In this document: positions 1 to 9,906 of the stretch, in pieces
Layout: every line of letters begins with the position of its first letter
How positions within the stretch are numbered: the first letter of the stretch is position 1
From: CAYYMH01 sp964472785
Lineage (GTDB): Bacteria > Zhuqueibacterota > Zhuqueibacteria > Thermofontimicrobiales > Thermofontimicrobiaceae
DNA: 64,000 nt
Assembly (NCBI GenBank): GCA_964472785.1
Contig: CAYYMH010000020.1
Span: 11,977-75,976, forward strand
Reading direction: 5' to 3'
Made by a program: the position numbers and the translations under genes
Notes under the pieces: generated by a model
Seen by the model: the letters and a program-made list of their open reading frames with translations, nothing else
The model's database searches: none
What the model was told of the DNA's origin: nothing

Positions 1-1182
1 TATGGCGCAGTACATCGGCACGTAAACCGTGCTGTACGTATCGTCCACACTGAACCAGAGAATGCCACCAATCGGATCCGGCAACCACTTACGCGCTTGG
101 GAAACAAATGAAAATCCGGTTTGCTGGGTTGAAGTCGCCCGTTCATTGCAATATTTTACGCTATCTACTTCCCAGGTCAACGGCCGCCAGCGGTAAGGGA
201 GTTTAAAAGGACCAGCACCGATGTCCTTTGTCATATCAAAATCCGAGCCCTCGAAATGATCGCGCATCAGTTCCATCACGTCATGCACCGATAATTTTTT
301 GTCCGGTTTAATCCACAACGGTAACGGTTCAGCGCCTTCAACACCTTTCACAAAATCCATCGACAAATTCAATGACGGTGCGGCACAGCGGAACATGCTC
401 CACACCCTGGCTTCACAAAACCGGAGCGCACCATAATCCAATGGCGCGTATGCATCGGCAAAACTAAAATCTTTATTTTCGCCATCAAAGTAGCCCATGT
501 GCCGGGCCAGATCGATTACATCTTTTTCGTAGAGACAATTCTTTGGATCATTCAAGGGAAATTGCCGGATCCGCGCCTGATTGGCATGGGCAGAAATATA
601 GCCATCGGGTACTTTGCGAGCCACCCAAACCGCGCCCTTTTTGTCCGGACCTTTTCCGATCATCTCCATGATCCAGACTTCCTCCGGATCGGCAATGGAG
701 AACGATTCACCGGAACTGTAATAGCCGTATTCAGCGACTAAATCTGCCATGATTTGAATCGCTTCTCTGGCGGTTTTTGCCCGTTGCAGGGTGACATACA
801 TCAGGCTGCCATAGTCCATAATCGCATCCTTATTTCTCAATTCACGACGGCCGCCCCAGGTAGTCTCGCCGATGGAAACCTGGTGTTCGTTCATATTTCC
901 GACAACGGTGTAGGTATGCTCGACTTGTTCGATTTGTCCCAGATATTTGCCGGTGTCCCATTCATAAATATCGAGCATGGTTCCGGGTTGATAATTCGCG
1001 GCGGCTGTGTAATACAATTCACCATAAAGCACATGCGAATCCGCCGCATAGGTAATCATGGTAGAGCCGTCTTTTGAAGCCTTCTTGGTAATTAAAAAAT
1101 TGGTGCAGGCAAAAGCCGCAAAATTAAATACCATTAAAATAACGCCGATGCATAGCATCATCTGAAGCATGTTTTTTTTCAT
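1..1182 (-). CDS. C69-family dipeptidase, C-terminus cut by window edge
   Basis: The minus frame is open from an ATG at 1182 to base 1 with no stop, giving 394 codons. A strong ribosome site (aggaggag) lies just upstream of the start. The N-terminus is a signal-like hydrophobic segment ending in AAFA, followed by Cys26 in CTNFL. In the C69 (PepD-like, Ntn-hydrolase) family, removal of the leader exposes such a Cys as the catalytic nucleophile. Later motifs also fit the family: SIGETTWGGR, the ESFSIADPEEVWIMEM stretch, and GGILWFSVDDTYS near the visible end. The expected role is hydrolysis of dipeptides in the periplasm. Partial only because of the window edge. Confidence 0.85.
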   Translation of the reverse strand, partial: MKKNMLQMMLCIGVILMVFNFAAFACTNFLITKKASKDGSTMITYAADSHVLYGELYYTAAANYQPGTMLDIYEWDTGKYLGQIEQVEHTYTVVGNMNEHQVSIGETTWGGRRELRNKDAIMDYGSLMYVTLQRAKTAREAIQIMADLVAEYGYYSSGESFSIADPEEVWIMEMIGKGPDKKGAVWVARKVPDGYISAHANQARIRQFPLNDPKNCLYEKDVIDLARHMGYFDGENKDFSFADAYAPLDYGALRFCEARVWSMFRCAAPSLNLSMDFVKGVEGAEPLPLWIKPDKKLSVHDVMELMRDHFEGSDFDMTKDIGAGPFKLPYRWRPLTWEVDSVKYCNERATSTQQTGFSFVSQARKWLPDPIGGILWFSVDDTYSTVYVPMYCAI

Positions 1183-1259
1183 AAAAAATACTCCTCCTGT
1201 AAAAAATGTGTATTGATGCTTGCGAAGACATTCCATCTCCGCAAGCCTCTGATTAATAT

Positions 1260-4200
1260 TTATTCATTCCAATCCGGTAATCTGCCCGGCGTCCAAGGCG
1301 CATTATATTGTTCCATCGATTGTTCTAATTCTTTGACATCTTTTTCAATCAGCGTTTTCAGTTTTGAATACAATGGTGTGAATTCTTCTTTAATTATCTT
1401 ATAAGCATTCTGTTCTGTTTGTGTAAGTTCAGTTGTGGAATTGCGATGCGTATAAGCCATCGTCCACAAGCGACTGGACAACGAAGTCGGTGGATTCTCA
1501 TTTCTTCTGCTGATCGTTCTGTCGCCCTCAAATTCGAGTTGAATTTCAGACAAGGTACTTTCGATGGCTTTCACTTTTTCCATCATTTCCTGTGGCACTT
1601 TTGGCGTTTTCAGCAATGCCTGTTTAATGTGAGCAATCCGTTCCTCCAGCTCATCAGCCGCATACATCGCACCTTGAACGACTCTGAAGAGCTCCGCGGC
1701 TTTTGTCTGAAAAGTAACCAGCGCTCTGCGGTCTTTGGCAGGCAATGTCGAATTGTCCAAAGCCACCGTCTTAAATTCCTGCGGTTCGATCAACTGTGAC
1801 AATTCTCTGTTGACGCTCATTGACAGCGAAACTTTGTAGGTTCCGGGATGAACAAGCACACCGCCGTTGTCGCTTGCCAATGGATTATATTTGTCGTTTC
1901 TTAGCCGAACCGGGCTCGGATCGTGATAGCGAAAATCCCAGGTAATCCGATGAATCCCTTTTTGCGGGGACGTCGTTATTTTTCGGACCACATTTCCGTC
2001 ATGATCAAAAACAGTGAATAACAAATACGGTTTTTCTTCATTATCTTCAGCCCGCAATTCGTCCCAACTTGGATAAGGAATCGGTTTGCCTTCTTTGCGG
2101 AGTTTCTTTTCCTTTTCCTTGCGCTGTTGTTTCAATGTTTTGGGTGCTTCCTTCAAATAGTAAGTAAAGGTCGCTCCAACCGGCGGATTATCAGCGGCAT
2201 AGTACATCGAACCCTGACCGTATTTCGCCCGTGTCGGAATAAACATCAGCGCATCTTTAATTTCAAAAATATGCGCCTGTTTCTGCAAAGTTTCTTCCGT
2301 TGCTGATCGCAGCGGCGTATAATCATCCAAAATATAAAACCCTCTGCCAAAAGTCGCTGCCACCAGATCATTTTCCCGTTCCTGAATGACGAGGTCTTTC
2401 ACAGAAATGGTGGGTATTCCGGATTTCAGTTGAATCCATTTCTTTCCGCCATTGGGGCTAAAGAACACGCTAAATTCGGTCCCCACAAACAGCAGATTCG
2501 GATCGACATAATCCTGCTCAATTGTATGTACCGTACCATTTTCAGGCAAATTCCCGGCGATGCTTTTCCATGACTTTCCCTTGTCCGTGCTCTTCAGCAG
2601 ATAGGGTGTGAAGTCATCGCGTTTCCGATTATCAAACGAAGCGAAAACCACATTGGCGTCATGTTTGGAAGCCAGAATGTCACTTACGTACGTCATCTCG
2701 GGAATGTCAGGAAATTTTTCGATCTTTTTCCAGTTTTCACCGGCGTCTTCGGTAATTTGAATCAATCCATCGTCAGTACCTGCATAAAGCAAGTCCTCCT
2801 GAATTGGCGATTCATCCAAAGACACGATGGTACCATACAAAGAGGTGGAGGCATTTTTCGCGACCGCGTCCACGCTCCAAACACGTTCCATCACCGGCAA
2901 CTTGTTTCGGTCGATCTGTCGCGTCAAATCGTCACTGATCACCTGCCAGGTATTTCCGCGATCATCACTGCGGAATACTTTATTTGCCGCACAGTAAACT
3001 CGGGTGTGCGAATGCGGGCTGATAAACAACGGCGTGTTCCAATTCCAGCGATAGGTGTATTCTCCTTTTCGCGGTTGCGGTTTAATGCGGATAGATTCGC
3101 CGCTCTGACGATCGTAACGTACCATGCCGCCGTATTGTGACTCCGCGTAAACGATGTTAGGTTCCACCGGATCAATTGCAGACCAGAAGCCGTCGCCGCC
3201 ATTCGTGACAAACCAATCTTCATTTAAAATGCCGTACGAGCAGGTTGTTCGGGACGGACCGCCCATGCTGTTATTGTCCTGCGTGCCGCCATAAACGTAA
3301 TAAAACGGCTCCGAATTATCGACAGCAACCCGGTAATATTGGGTAACCGGCAAATTACTTTTGTGAATCCAATCGTTGCCAGCGTCAAAAGATTCGTAAA
3401 TACCGCCATCGCCGCCGATGAGTAAATGTCTGGTATCATTGGGATCGATCCAGAGCGCGTGGTCATCGACGTGTCTTGCCTTGCGACCTAAATTATGCCA
3501 GGTCTTTCCGCCATCATCGGTGAATTTCGTGACAGTGTCCATCGAATATACCTTATCCACATCTTTGGGATCACAGAAAATTTCATTGTAGTACTGCGGA
3601 CTGGTGCTCATGTAACTGCTCATTTTTCTCCAGGATTCACCGCGATCTGTGGAACGGAAAAATCCGCCGCTTTCACCCTGCGCTTCGATGATCGCGTAAA
3701 TCACGTCCGGATTCACCGGCGAGATCGCCAGTCCGATTGCGCCTTTATCGCAACTGGGAATACCGGATTTAAGCTCGCGCCAGTTCTTTCCACCATCTGT
3801 GGTTTTATAAATCGCGGTTTCAGGACCGCCGTCGATCTTTGTAAATACGTGACGTCTGCGCTGATGCGAGGCTGCGTAAATAACATCCGGATCACGTGGA
3901 TCCATTACCATGTCGGAAACTCCCGTGTGTTCGCTAATCGTCAGCACCGCGTTCCAGTTTTTTCCGCCGTCGGTTGTTTTGTACAATCCGCGGTCACCGC
4001 CGGGTCCCCAAACCGAACCTTCGGCTGCCACGTAAACCACATCCGAATCTCTGGGATCGATCAAAATTTTCCCGATCTGCCGCGATGTTTTCAATCCCAT
4101 ATTTTTCCAGCTTTTTCCGCCATCCATGGTTTTGTAAACCCCGTCGCCGTAACCGAGAGCGCGCTGGCTGTTATTTTCACCGGTTCCTGCCCAAACAACA

Positions 4201-4511
4201 TTGGGATTATTCGGATCCATTGCCAGACAGCCAATGGAATAAGCGCCGTATTTGTCAAAAATGGGATCATAGGTTGTGCCGTTGTTGGTGGTTTTCCAGA
4301 TGTTTCCCGATGCGACCGCTACGAAATATTCGCTGGGGTTATCCGGATTAACCGCGAAATCACCAATGCGTCCGGAGCAATACGCGGGTCCGATACACCT
4401 GAATTTCAATCCGGAAAAAGTGCCGGAAGACATCAAGTCTTTTTCCTCCTCATCACCAAAAGCGACACTTATAAGTAACAGAATAAAAAAGAGAGCAAAC
4501 AAGCGTTTCAT
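1260..4511 (-). CDS. Large secreted BNR/sortilin-like beta-propeller protein
   Basis: 1083 residues with an N-terminal signal peptide (LFALFFILLLISVAFG). The first roughly 750 residues carry many BNR/Asp-box repeats of the S-x-D-x-G-x-x-W type (for example STDRGESW, SDDRGNTW, TTDGGKNW, STDKGKSW). These are typical of VPS10/sortilin-like and photosystem-assembly-like propellers. The last 300 residues form a separate domain with a beta-sandwich-like part and a charged helical tail. Proteins of this size and layout are common in FCB-group genomes and are usually annotated as BNR-repeat glycosyl hydrolase, but no sialidase catalytic set is evident, so the enzymatic label is not supported. Probably exported to the periplasm or surface. 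The start has an RBS (aaggaggata) just upstream. Confidence 0.85.
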   Translation of the reverse strand: MKRLFALFFILLLISVAFGDEEEKDLMSSGTFSGLKFRCIGPAYCSGRIGDFAVNPDNPSEYFVAVASGNIWKTTNNGTTYDPIFDKYGAYSIGCLAMDPNNPNVVWAGTGENNSQRALGYGDGVYKTMDGGKSWKNMGLKTSRQIGKILIDPRDSDVVYVAAEGSVWGPGGDRGLYKTTDGGKNWNAVLTISEHTGVSDMVMDPRDPDVIYAASHQRRRHVFTKIDGGPETAIYKTTDGGKNWRELKSGIPSCDKGAIGLAISPVNPDVIYAIIEAQGESGGFFRSTDRGESWRKMSSYMSTSPQYYNEIFCDPKDVDKVYSMDTVTKFTDDGGKTWHNLGRKARHVDDHALWIDPNDTRHLLIGGDGGIYESFDAGNDWIHKSNLPVTQYYRVAVDNSEPFYYVYGGTQDNNSMGGPSRTTCSYGILNEDWFVTNGGDGFWSAIDPVEPNIVYAESQYGGMVRYDRQSGESIRIKPQPRKGEYTYRWNWNTPLFISPHSHTRVYCAANKVFRSDDRGNTWQVISDDLTRQIDRNKLPVMERVWSVDAVAKNASTSLYGTIVSLDESPIQEDLLYAGTDDGLIQITEDAGENWKKIEKFPDIPEMTYVSDILASKHDANVVFASFDNRKRDDFTPYLLKSTDKGKSWKSIAGNLPENGTVHTIEQDYVDPNLLFVGTEFSVFFSPNGGKKWIQLKSGIPTISVKDLVIQERENDLVAATFGRGFYILDDYTPLRSATEETLQKQAHIFEIKDALMFIPTRAKYGQGSMYYAADNPPVGATFTYYLKEAPKTLKQQRKEKEKKLRKEGKPIPYPSWDELRAEDNEEKPYLLFTVFDHDGNVVRKITTSPQKGIHRITWDFRYHDPSPVRLRNDKYNPLASDNGGVLVHPGTYKVSLSMSVNRELSQLIEPQEFKTVALDNSTLPAKDRRALVTFQTKAAELFRVVQGAMYAADELEERIAHIKQALLKTPKVPQEMMEKVKAIESTLSEIQLEFEGDRTISRRNENPPTSLSSRLWTMAYTHRNSTTELTQTEQNAYKIIKEEFTPLYSKLKTLIEKDVKELEQSMEQYNAPWTPGRLPDWNE

Positions 4512-4557
4512 ATTATCCTCCTTGGGATTTTTAATTTTTATGACTTGTGTTAATTAA

Positions 4558-5652
4558 TTAATTACGTTTTAAGATGATAAAAGACAAATCATCACTGTAT
4601 CTCTCATCGCCGATAAAAGAACGAATTTCTTTTAATAACAATTTTCCGATTTGCAGCGATGACAAATGAAAATGGCTTTGCAAAAAGGTTTTCAGTCGAG
4701 CTTCCCCAAAGAATTCATCACTTTTATTTCTTGCCTCTGTAATTCCGTCTGAATAGGTAACGAATAAATCTCCGGCATCCAATTTGATGTGCTGACTCTC
4801 AAATTGAACATCCGGCTTAATGCCGATGGCAGCATTCATTGGATTCAGCTCTTTGAATTTACCTTTTTTTATCACGATCGGTGGCATGTGCCCGGCGTTT
4901 ATAATGTTTATTTCATCAATATTTTCTTTAATCTCAAAATAGACCAGTGACACAAAACGCTCGGGAATCCGGTCTCGATAAAAAATCCGATTCAGCTCCT
5001 GACCCAATTTAGCTAACGAATTAAAATTATTAGCAATTGCCCGGATGGTTGCCTGAAGTTTTGCTGAGACAAGCGCAGCACCTAATCCTTTTCCGGCAAC
5101 ATCGGCAATGACAAAACCCCATCGATTTTGATCGAATTCGATATAGTCAATCAAATCACCACCCACATCATTGGCTGGTTGCGTGTAAAATGTGACATCC
5201 CAACCGGTTACCAGCGGAGATTTTTTTGGCATTAATGAAATCTGGACAGCTCGCCCCACCTTGAGTTCATCATGGGCTAACAGCTTGTCCTTTAATTCGA
5301 GCATCAGAACAATAATAATGATAACGATGCCCGGGATAAACTGATTATTTTGATTATTGGAAAAGCCGATTAACAAGATGATTCCCACGACGAATAAAAT
5401 TCGGCGCACTGGGGTTAATTTAAAAAACATGCTTTTCAGAATCCACCAGGTAATTTTCAACCATCTGCGCATGCGCCCCATTTTAGCTAATCTTTTGCGG
5501 CTTTCATGGTCAATGTAAAACCGATAGATGTCTTTGAATTCCTGGGATAAAGTTCGGGATATGTCTCCATGCCGTATATCATGGAGGAGTGTTTTGCCGA
5601 ATTTTTGCTGGTGAGTTTGGGAGTGTTTTGTATTCTTCTTTTTATTGGTCAT
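4558..5652 (-). CDS. Membrane-anchored SpoIIE/RsbU-type PP2C phosphatase
   Basis: 364 residues. Two hydrophobic segments at about 84-97 and 107-119 precede a PPM/SpoIIE phosphatase domain from about 151 to the end. Metal-binding acidic motifs are visible: NDVGGDLIDY (about 161-170), IADVAGKG (about 182-189), and YSDGITEARN near the C-terminus. Such enzymes dephosphorylate STAS-domain anti-sigma antagonists in partner-switching systems. No kinase or STAS gene is adjacent here. The nearest set is at 33.3-35.3 kb, so crosstalk is possible but only inferred. The upstream ribosome site is weak and the start is taken from the first ATG. Confidence 0.85.
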   Translation of the reverse strand: MTNKKKNTKHSQTHQQKFGKTLLHDIRHGDISRTLSQEFKDIYRFYIDHESRKRLAKMGRMRRWLKITWWILKSMFFKLTPVRRILFVVGIILLIGFSNNQNNQFIPGIVIIIIVLMLELKDKLLAHDELKVGRAVQISLMPKKSPLVTGWDVTFYTQPANDVGGDLIDYIEFDQNRWGFVIADVAGKGLGAALVSAKLQATIRAIANNFNSLAKLGQELNRIFYRDRIPERFVSLVYFEIKENIDEINIINAGHMPPIVIKKGKFKELNPMNAAIGIKPDVQFESQHIKLDAGDLFVTYSDGITEARNKSDEFFGEARLKTFLQSHFHLSSLQIGKLLLKEIRSFIGDERYSDDLSFIILKRN

Positions 5653-5920
5653 TAAAAATTTGTATCAAGAGTCTCAAGGCTAAATTAAAGTTAAGTAAAA
5701 ATACAAAAATCCAGGATAAAAATCAATACAAATTATCAATTAAATTGAATTTAATGATAACTGCAGCCTACCAATCAACATGGATCAAAAATTTTGCAGA
5801 AACGCCAATGAATTTCATATTCTGAACAATCAACCCAGAAACTGCTTGATTTTTATTGAAATTCTATTTAATTACACTGTTGATAAATTATATTTACTTT
5901 TTTCAAAAAACGGAGCAAAA

Positions 5921-6997
5921 ATGAAAACGCACAGACCATTCAGTCAAACTTCCCGAAGACACTTTTTCAAGAATATCACTGCATTGAGTGCCATAGCCGC
6001 GATTTCACCGGTGAAACTCATGGCAGATCATAAAAAGTCGGCTCTCATTAAACCGGAACGTTTAAAAAAAGGCGACACCGTCGGATTAATTACGCCGGCG
6101 AGCTGCGCCTTTGATCCCGGTACCATTCGCGTGGGAATTGAAACATTGGAATCACTTGGATTTAAAGTAAAAATCGGCAAGCACATTAAAAAGAAATACG
6201 GCTATCTTGCCGGACGAGACGAAGAACGCGTTGAAGATCTGCACAACATGTTTCTGGATGATGAAGTGAAGGCGATTGTAGCGCTGCGCGGTGGCTACGG
6301 TAGCATGCGGTTATTGAAGCTGATTGACTACGAACTGATCAAAGAAAATCCAAAGATATTTTTAGGCTACAGCGATATTACTTCATTATGTCTGGCGATT
6401 TATGCGAAAACCGGTTTAGTTACGTTTCACGGACCCGTCGCGATTTCAAGCTTCTCGGATTTTACACAAGAATATTTTTTTAAAGCTGTCTCATCCACTG
6501 AACCGGTTGGAAAGATCGCCCACCCTGCGCCTGGTAACCCGTTACGTCCCACAGCCCATTTGAACACCATCCGTCCGGGAACGGCTTCCGGAAAGCTGAT
6601 CGGCGGTAATTTGACACTGCTCACAGCGCTGCTTGGTACGCCCTACGATGTGGACATAAAAAACGCGATCTTGTTTTTGGAGGAAACCGGTGAAGAACCT
6701 TACGATATTGACAGGATGCTGACTCAGCTTTTATTGTCAGGAAAGTTGGATCAGGTCGCTGGTATCATTTTCGACCGTTGTCCGAATTGTAAACCTGCCG
6801 ATTATGAACCAGCATTTAATATTACTTTGAGTCTGGAGGAAGTTTTGGAAGATCGCCTGGGAAAATTACCATGTCCCGTTCTTTACGGATTGAATGTCGG
6901 TCATGAGGCTGATAAACCGACCATGCCTATCGGAATTAACGTGACCCTAAATGCGGACCTGCAAGTTTTAATTTTTAATGAAGCCGCTGTAATTTAA
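5921..6997 (+). CDS. S66-family LD-carboxypeptidase, probable Tat substrate
   Basis: 358 residues from the ATG at 5921, preferred over an in-frame ATG 47 codons upstream. This start gives a clean twin-arginine signal (SRRHFFKN, Arg12-Arg13, then a hydrophobic stretch) and has a purine-rich site (cggagc) before it. The mature part matches MccF/LdcA-type S66 peptidases: DTVGLITPAS, RGGYGS, the nucleophile Ser151 in GYSDITSL, the Glu region FLEETGEEPYDIDRML and the His in NVGHEADKP. These enzymes remove the terminal D-residue from murein tetrapeptides or self-toxic peptides. LdcA is cytoplasmic in E. coli, so a Tat-exported form suggests action on periplasmic peptidoglycan fragments. Confidence 0.85.
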   Translation: MKTHRPFSQTSRRHFFKNITALSAIAAISPVKLMADHKKSALIKPERLKKGDTVGLITPASCAFDPGTIRVGIETLESLGFKVKIGKHIKKKYGYLAGRDEERVEDLHNMFLDDEVKAIVALRGGYGSMRLLKLIDYELIKENPKIFLGYSDITSLCLAIYAKTGLVTFHGPVAISSFSDFTQEYFFKAVSSTEPVGKIAHPAPGNPLRPTAHLNTIRPGTASGKLIGGNLTLLTALLGTPYDVDIKNAILFLEETGEEPYDIDRMLTQLLLSGKLDQVAGIIFDRCPNCKPADYEPAFNITLSLEEVLEDRLGKLPCPVLYGLNVGHEADKPTMPIGINVTLNADLQVLIFNEAAVI

Positions 6998-7076
6998 ACT
7001 AAAAGAAAAATAATCAGCACCAGATGTATTATTGTCTGTTTAAATCACAGAATTTTCCACGTTTTACATTTTTCCC

Positions 7077-7105
7077 TTGACTTTTTGCTCAATTTATTTT
7101 ATGTT
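7077..7105 (+). promoter_or_regulatory. Possible sigma-70-like promoter for the OPT transporter
   Basis: TTGACT at 7077-7082 is followed after 17 bases by TATGTT at 7100-7105, about 120 bases before the transporter start. The surrounding 220 bases are very AT-rich and contain no gene. The match is by eye only, and many FCB-group bacteria use a different promoter consensus. Confidence 0.25.
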
Positions 7106-7223
7106 TTAAGTCTTAATTTTTAAGCACAATATTGACAAATTGTTCTGGCGGTAATATTAAGTTCAATCTCGAATTTTAAATAATTTCAAAATAATTTTTT
7201 AACTAACCCCAGGAGGAAAAAAT

Positions 7224-9266
7224 ATGGCGGATGTAAAAGCCCCGACCAAACTGAGTTACAAACCTTATGTTCCTGCTGAAACAGATATGAAGGAACTGAC
7301 GATTCGAGCGATTATTCTTGGTATTTTCCTGGCCATCATTTTAGGCGCGGCAAATGCCTATTTAGGACTCAAAGCCGGGATGACAGTTGCTGCGACTTTT
7401 CCCGCAGCAGTCATTTCGATGGCCGTTTTGAGGATGTTTAAAGGAACGATTCTCGAAGAAAACATGGCGCGAACCACCGGAGCTGTCGGAGAAGCATTAG
7501 CTGCAGGTGCAATTTTTACTATTCCTGCCTTCATTATAGCCGGTGTTTGGGATGAATTCCATTATTTTCAAAGCACCATACTCATGTTAGTTGGTGGTAT
7601 ATTGGGTGTGTTATTTGTGATTATTCTACGTCGTGCTTTGATCGAAGATGTCACGCTTCCCTACCCTGAAAGTAAAGCCTGCGCTGAAATTGTTAAAATC
7701 GGTCAAAGCGGAAGCTCGGGCGCAGCTTACGTTTTCGGGCCGATGTTGTTAGCCGGCGTTATCGAGTTTTTCAAAAATCCCAACGGATTAACACTAATTA
7801 AGGATCATATCAAAGGCATCTTCTCTTTCGGCCTTTCGAAAATTGCTCTATTAGATAGTAATACCAGTAAAACTATTCCTGGAACGGAAACACCACACGA
7901 AGGCCGTATGTTCTGGCAAACTCCCAGTGCCTCACCTGCATTTTTGGGTGTTGGTTACATCATCGGTTTTCGGTTAGCAGCAATCACCTTTTCCGGCGGT
8001 GTTTTTGGCTGGTTATTTTTGATGCCGATTGTACTATTTTTAATGAGCAATGATTTAAGCGCTGTTATCGGAGATTTGACATGGATTACGGTTTCAAAAG
8101 CAGCTTATAATGCGACGGTGAAACCAATCGCAGTTGGTGGAATGTTAGTGGGTGCCTTTTACACGCTGTTCAAAATGAGAAACAGCCTGTTTTCCGGCAT
8201 TCGCAAAGGAATCTCTGACATCGCTGAAGCCAAAAAAGGTGAGCCGAATAAAGTGTCTCGAATTGACAAAGATGCACCGTTTGGCTTAGTTTTTATCGCC
8301 ATTATCGTGTTGGTCGTTTGCATGGTTGTCCTTTATAATTACTTTGCCGGAAATTGGGGATCTGCACTATTAGCAGCAATTGTGATGGCAATTGCAGGCT
8401 TTATGTTTGCCGCAGTCGCCGGATACCTGGTTGGAATTATCGGGTCTTCTTCAAACCCAATTTCAGGCCTGACATTATCCACCCTGTTAATTGCAGCTTT
8501 GCTGATGTTAGCTGCCGGACTCGGTGGTACAAATGAAGGTATCGCTGCAACACTGGCTGTAGCGTCCGTTGTCTGCTGTGTGGCGGGTGTCGCGGGTGAC
8601 ATGATGCAAGACTGGAAAGTTGGACATATCTTAGGCGCGACCCCCTACCGCATGCAAATCGGTGGTGGTATCGGTGTTGTCGCTGCTGCTTTGATCTTGG
8701 TGCTTCCGATCATGTGGTTGCATCAGGCAAACGGAATCGGCACTGACGCATTGCCCGCACCGCAAGCCGGTTTGATGGCAATGATGTCCAAAGGAATTAT
8801 CAGTGGCGATATGGCATGGCCTTTAGTTATCGCCGGTATGTTTTTCGCGATTGCACTAATTCTGATCGGTTCTCCTTCGCCAATGTTAATTGCAGTCGGA
8901 ATGTATCTGCCATTTACCACAACCTTTGCGATCTTTGTTGGTGGTATTATAAAATATGCAACCGAAAGGATGGCTCAAAAAGATATCGAAAAAGAGCAAA
9001 TCGAGAAGAAGGAGGAAAAGAAAACACTCCTTGAGAGCATGGGACTGTTAGTCGCCTCCGGATTAGTCGCCGGTGAAGCTCTGGTAGGCATCATCCTGGC
9101 AGTATTAGTTGTTTCAAACATTAATCTAAACGCAATTTTTGGAAACGTCACCGCTACAGGAGCAGCTAAATCCGGTTTTGCAGTTCTCGGTTTTTTCATT
9201 TTTGCCATACTTGCTTTCGTTTTGATCCATTTCCCGATTAAAGCCATGCGCAAAGTGAGCAAATAA
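7224..9266 (+). CDS. OPT-family oligopeptide/metal-chelate transporter
   Basis: 680 residues, mostly hydrophobic, with about 14-16 predicted membrane segments. N-terminal motifs ILGAANAYLGLKAGMTVAATFPAAVISM and the later EENMARTTGAVGEALAAGAIFT are signatures of the prokaryotic OPT family. GDMMQDWKVGHILGATP and GSPSPMLIAVGMYLP also fit. Family members import small peptides or metal-siderophore and metal-peptide complexes across the inner membrane. A charged cytoplasmic loop rich in Lys and Glu (KDIEKEQIEKKEEKK) precedes the last two helices. A strong ribosome site (ccaggagg) precedes the ATG, and an intrinsic terminator follows the stop, so it is probably monocistronic. Substrate not determinable from sequence. 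Confidence 0.92.
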   Translation: MADVKAPTKLSYKPYVPAETDMKELTIRAIILGIFLAIILGAANAYLGLKAGMTVAATFPAAVISMAVLRMFKGTILEENMARTTGAVGEALAAGAIFTIPAFIIAGVWDEFHYFQSTILMLVGGILGVLFVIILRRALIEDVTLPYPESKACAEIVKIGQSGSSGAAYVFGPMLLAGVIEFFKNPNGLTLIKDHIKGIFSFGLSKIALLDSNTSKTIPGTETPHEGRMFWQTPSASPAFLGVGYIIGFRLAAITFSGGVFGWLFLMPIVLFLMSNDLSAVIGDLTWITVSKAAYNATVKPIAVGGMLVGAFYTLFKMRNSLFSGIRKGISDIAEAKKGEPNKVSRIDKDAPFGLVFIAIIVLVVCMVVLYNYFAGNWGSALLAAIVMAIAGFMFAAVAGYLVGIIGSSSNPISGLTLSTLLIAALLMLAAGLGGTNEGIAATLAVASVVCCVAGVAGDMMQDWKVGHILGATPYRMQIGGGIGVVAAALILVLPIMWLHQANGIGTDALPAPQAGLMAMMSKGIISGDMAWPLVIAGMFFAIALILIGSPSPMLIAVGMYLPFTTTFAIFVGGIIKYATERMAQKDIEKEQIEKKEEKKTLLESMGLLVASGLVAGEALVGIILAVLVVSNINLNAIFGNVTATGAAKSGFAVLGFFIFAILAFVLIHFPIKAMRKVSK

Positions 9267-9288
9267 GAAATATTCAAAGTAAGTTAAC

Positions 9289-9318
9289 GCTCCCCATATA
9301 AAGATGGGGAGCTTTTTT
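9289..9318 (+). terminator. Intrinsic terminator after the OPT transporter
   Basis: A perfect 9-bp stem (gctccccat / atggggagc) with a 6-base loop is followed by a run of T, 23 bases after the transporter stop. Confidence 0.85.
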
Positions 9319-9455
9319 AAATTTATGTCTTAATGAAAAGTCCAATTACAACACGATAAAAATCTGTGATAAAAATTTATAAATCTGTGTGCATCAGTGT
9401 TTATCCGTGGCTGTTAAAAAATTCTGCAAATACGTGTTCGTGTGAGGAGTGTTGA

Positions 9456-9815
9456 ATGAGTGTTAATTTATTAGATTTAATTCCGGAAAAAACAATTCAA
9501 TCCGAAGAAAAACCCGATGGAAAAATCACGATTTTGAAACCAAAGTTTAGAAACAAACTGGTGGTGAAATACGTACTACCCAAATTAAAAAATCCCAATT
9601 TTAAGGTGTATTTGGATGATTTTGGCAGTTTTGTCTGGAAACAAATCGACGGAAAATCGACTGTCGCCCAAATTGGCGATGAATTAAAAAATAATTTTGA
9701 CAAAGATGTCGATCCGGTTTACGAGCGATTATCCGTATTCGTTCAATCACTTTTTAAATATAAATTTATTCATTACAAAAATTATGATCCTGAAAAAGAT
9801 GAGATGATCAGTTAA
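9456..9815 (+). CDS. PqqD-family peptide-binding (RRE-like) protein
   Basis: 119 residues. The pattern FGSFVWKQIDGKSTVAQIGDEL, an acidic spacer, then YERLSVFVQSLFKYKFI is the PqqD/RRE fold: a winged-helix domain that presents leader peptides to radical-SAM or other RiPP maturases. It has an unusual basic N-terminal extension (KPKFRNKLVVKYVLPKLKN). No radical-SAM enzyme, precursor peptide or export gene is near. The next gene is an NfeD protein on the same strand 91 bases away. Solo PqqD-like proteins of this type occur in several phyla with no known function. RBS gtgaggag lies 10 bases before the ATG. Confidence 0.75.
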   Translation: MSVNLLDLIPEKTIQSEEKPDGKITILKPKFRNKLVVKYVLPKLKNPNFKVYLDDFGSFVWKQIDGKSTVAQIGDELKNNFDKDVDPVYERLSVFVQSLFKYKFIHYKNYDPEKDEMIS

Positions 9816-9906
9816 TAGAATCCACAACGATCAAATTCAGCATGTTCCGGATATGTTTTTCAGTTTTCAATAACGTTCCGCCGTTAACTTAATCAAAGAA
9901 TAAACA

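Noticed and set aside
3495..4478. 327-codon plus-strand open frame opposite the BNR-repeat protein
   Set aside because: It is a mirror of a clear gene with a signal peptide and many Asp-boxes; the translation has no family features and no ribosome site.
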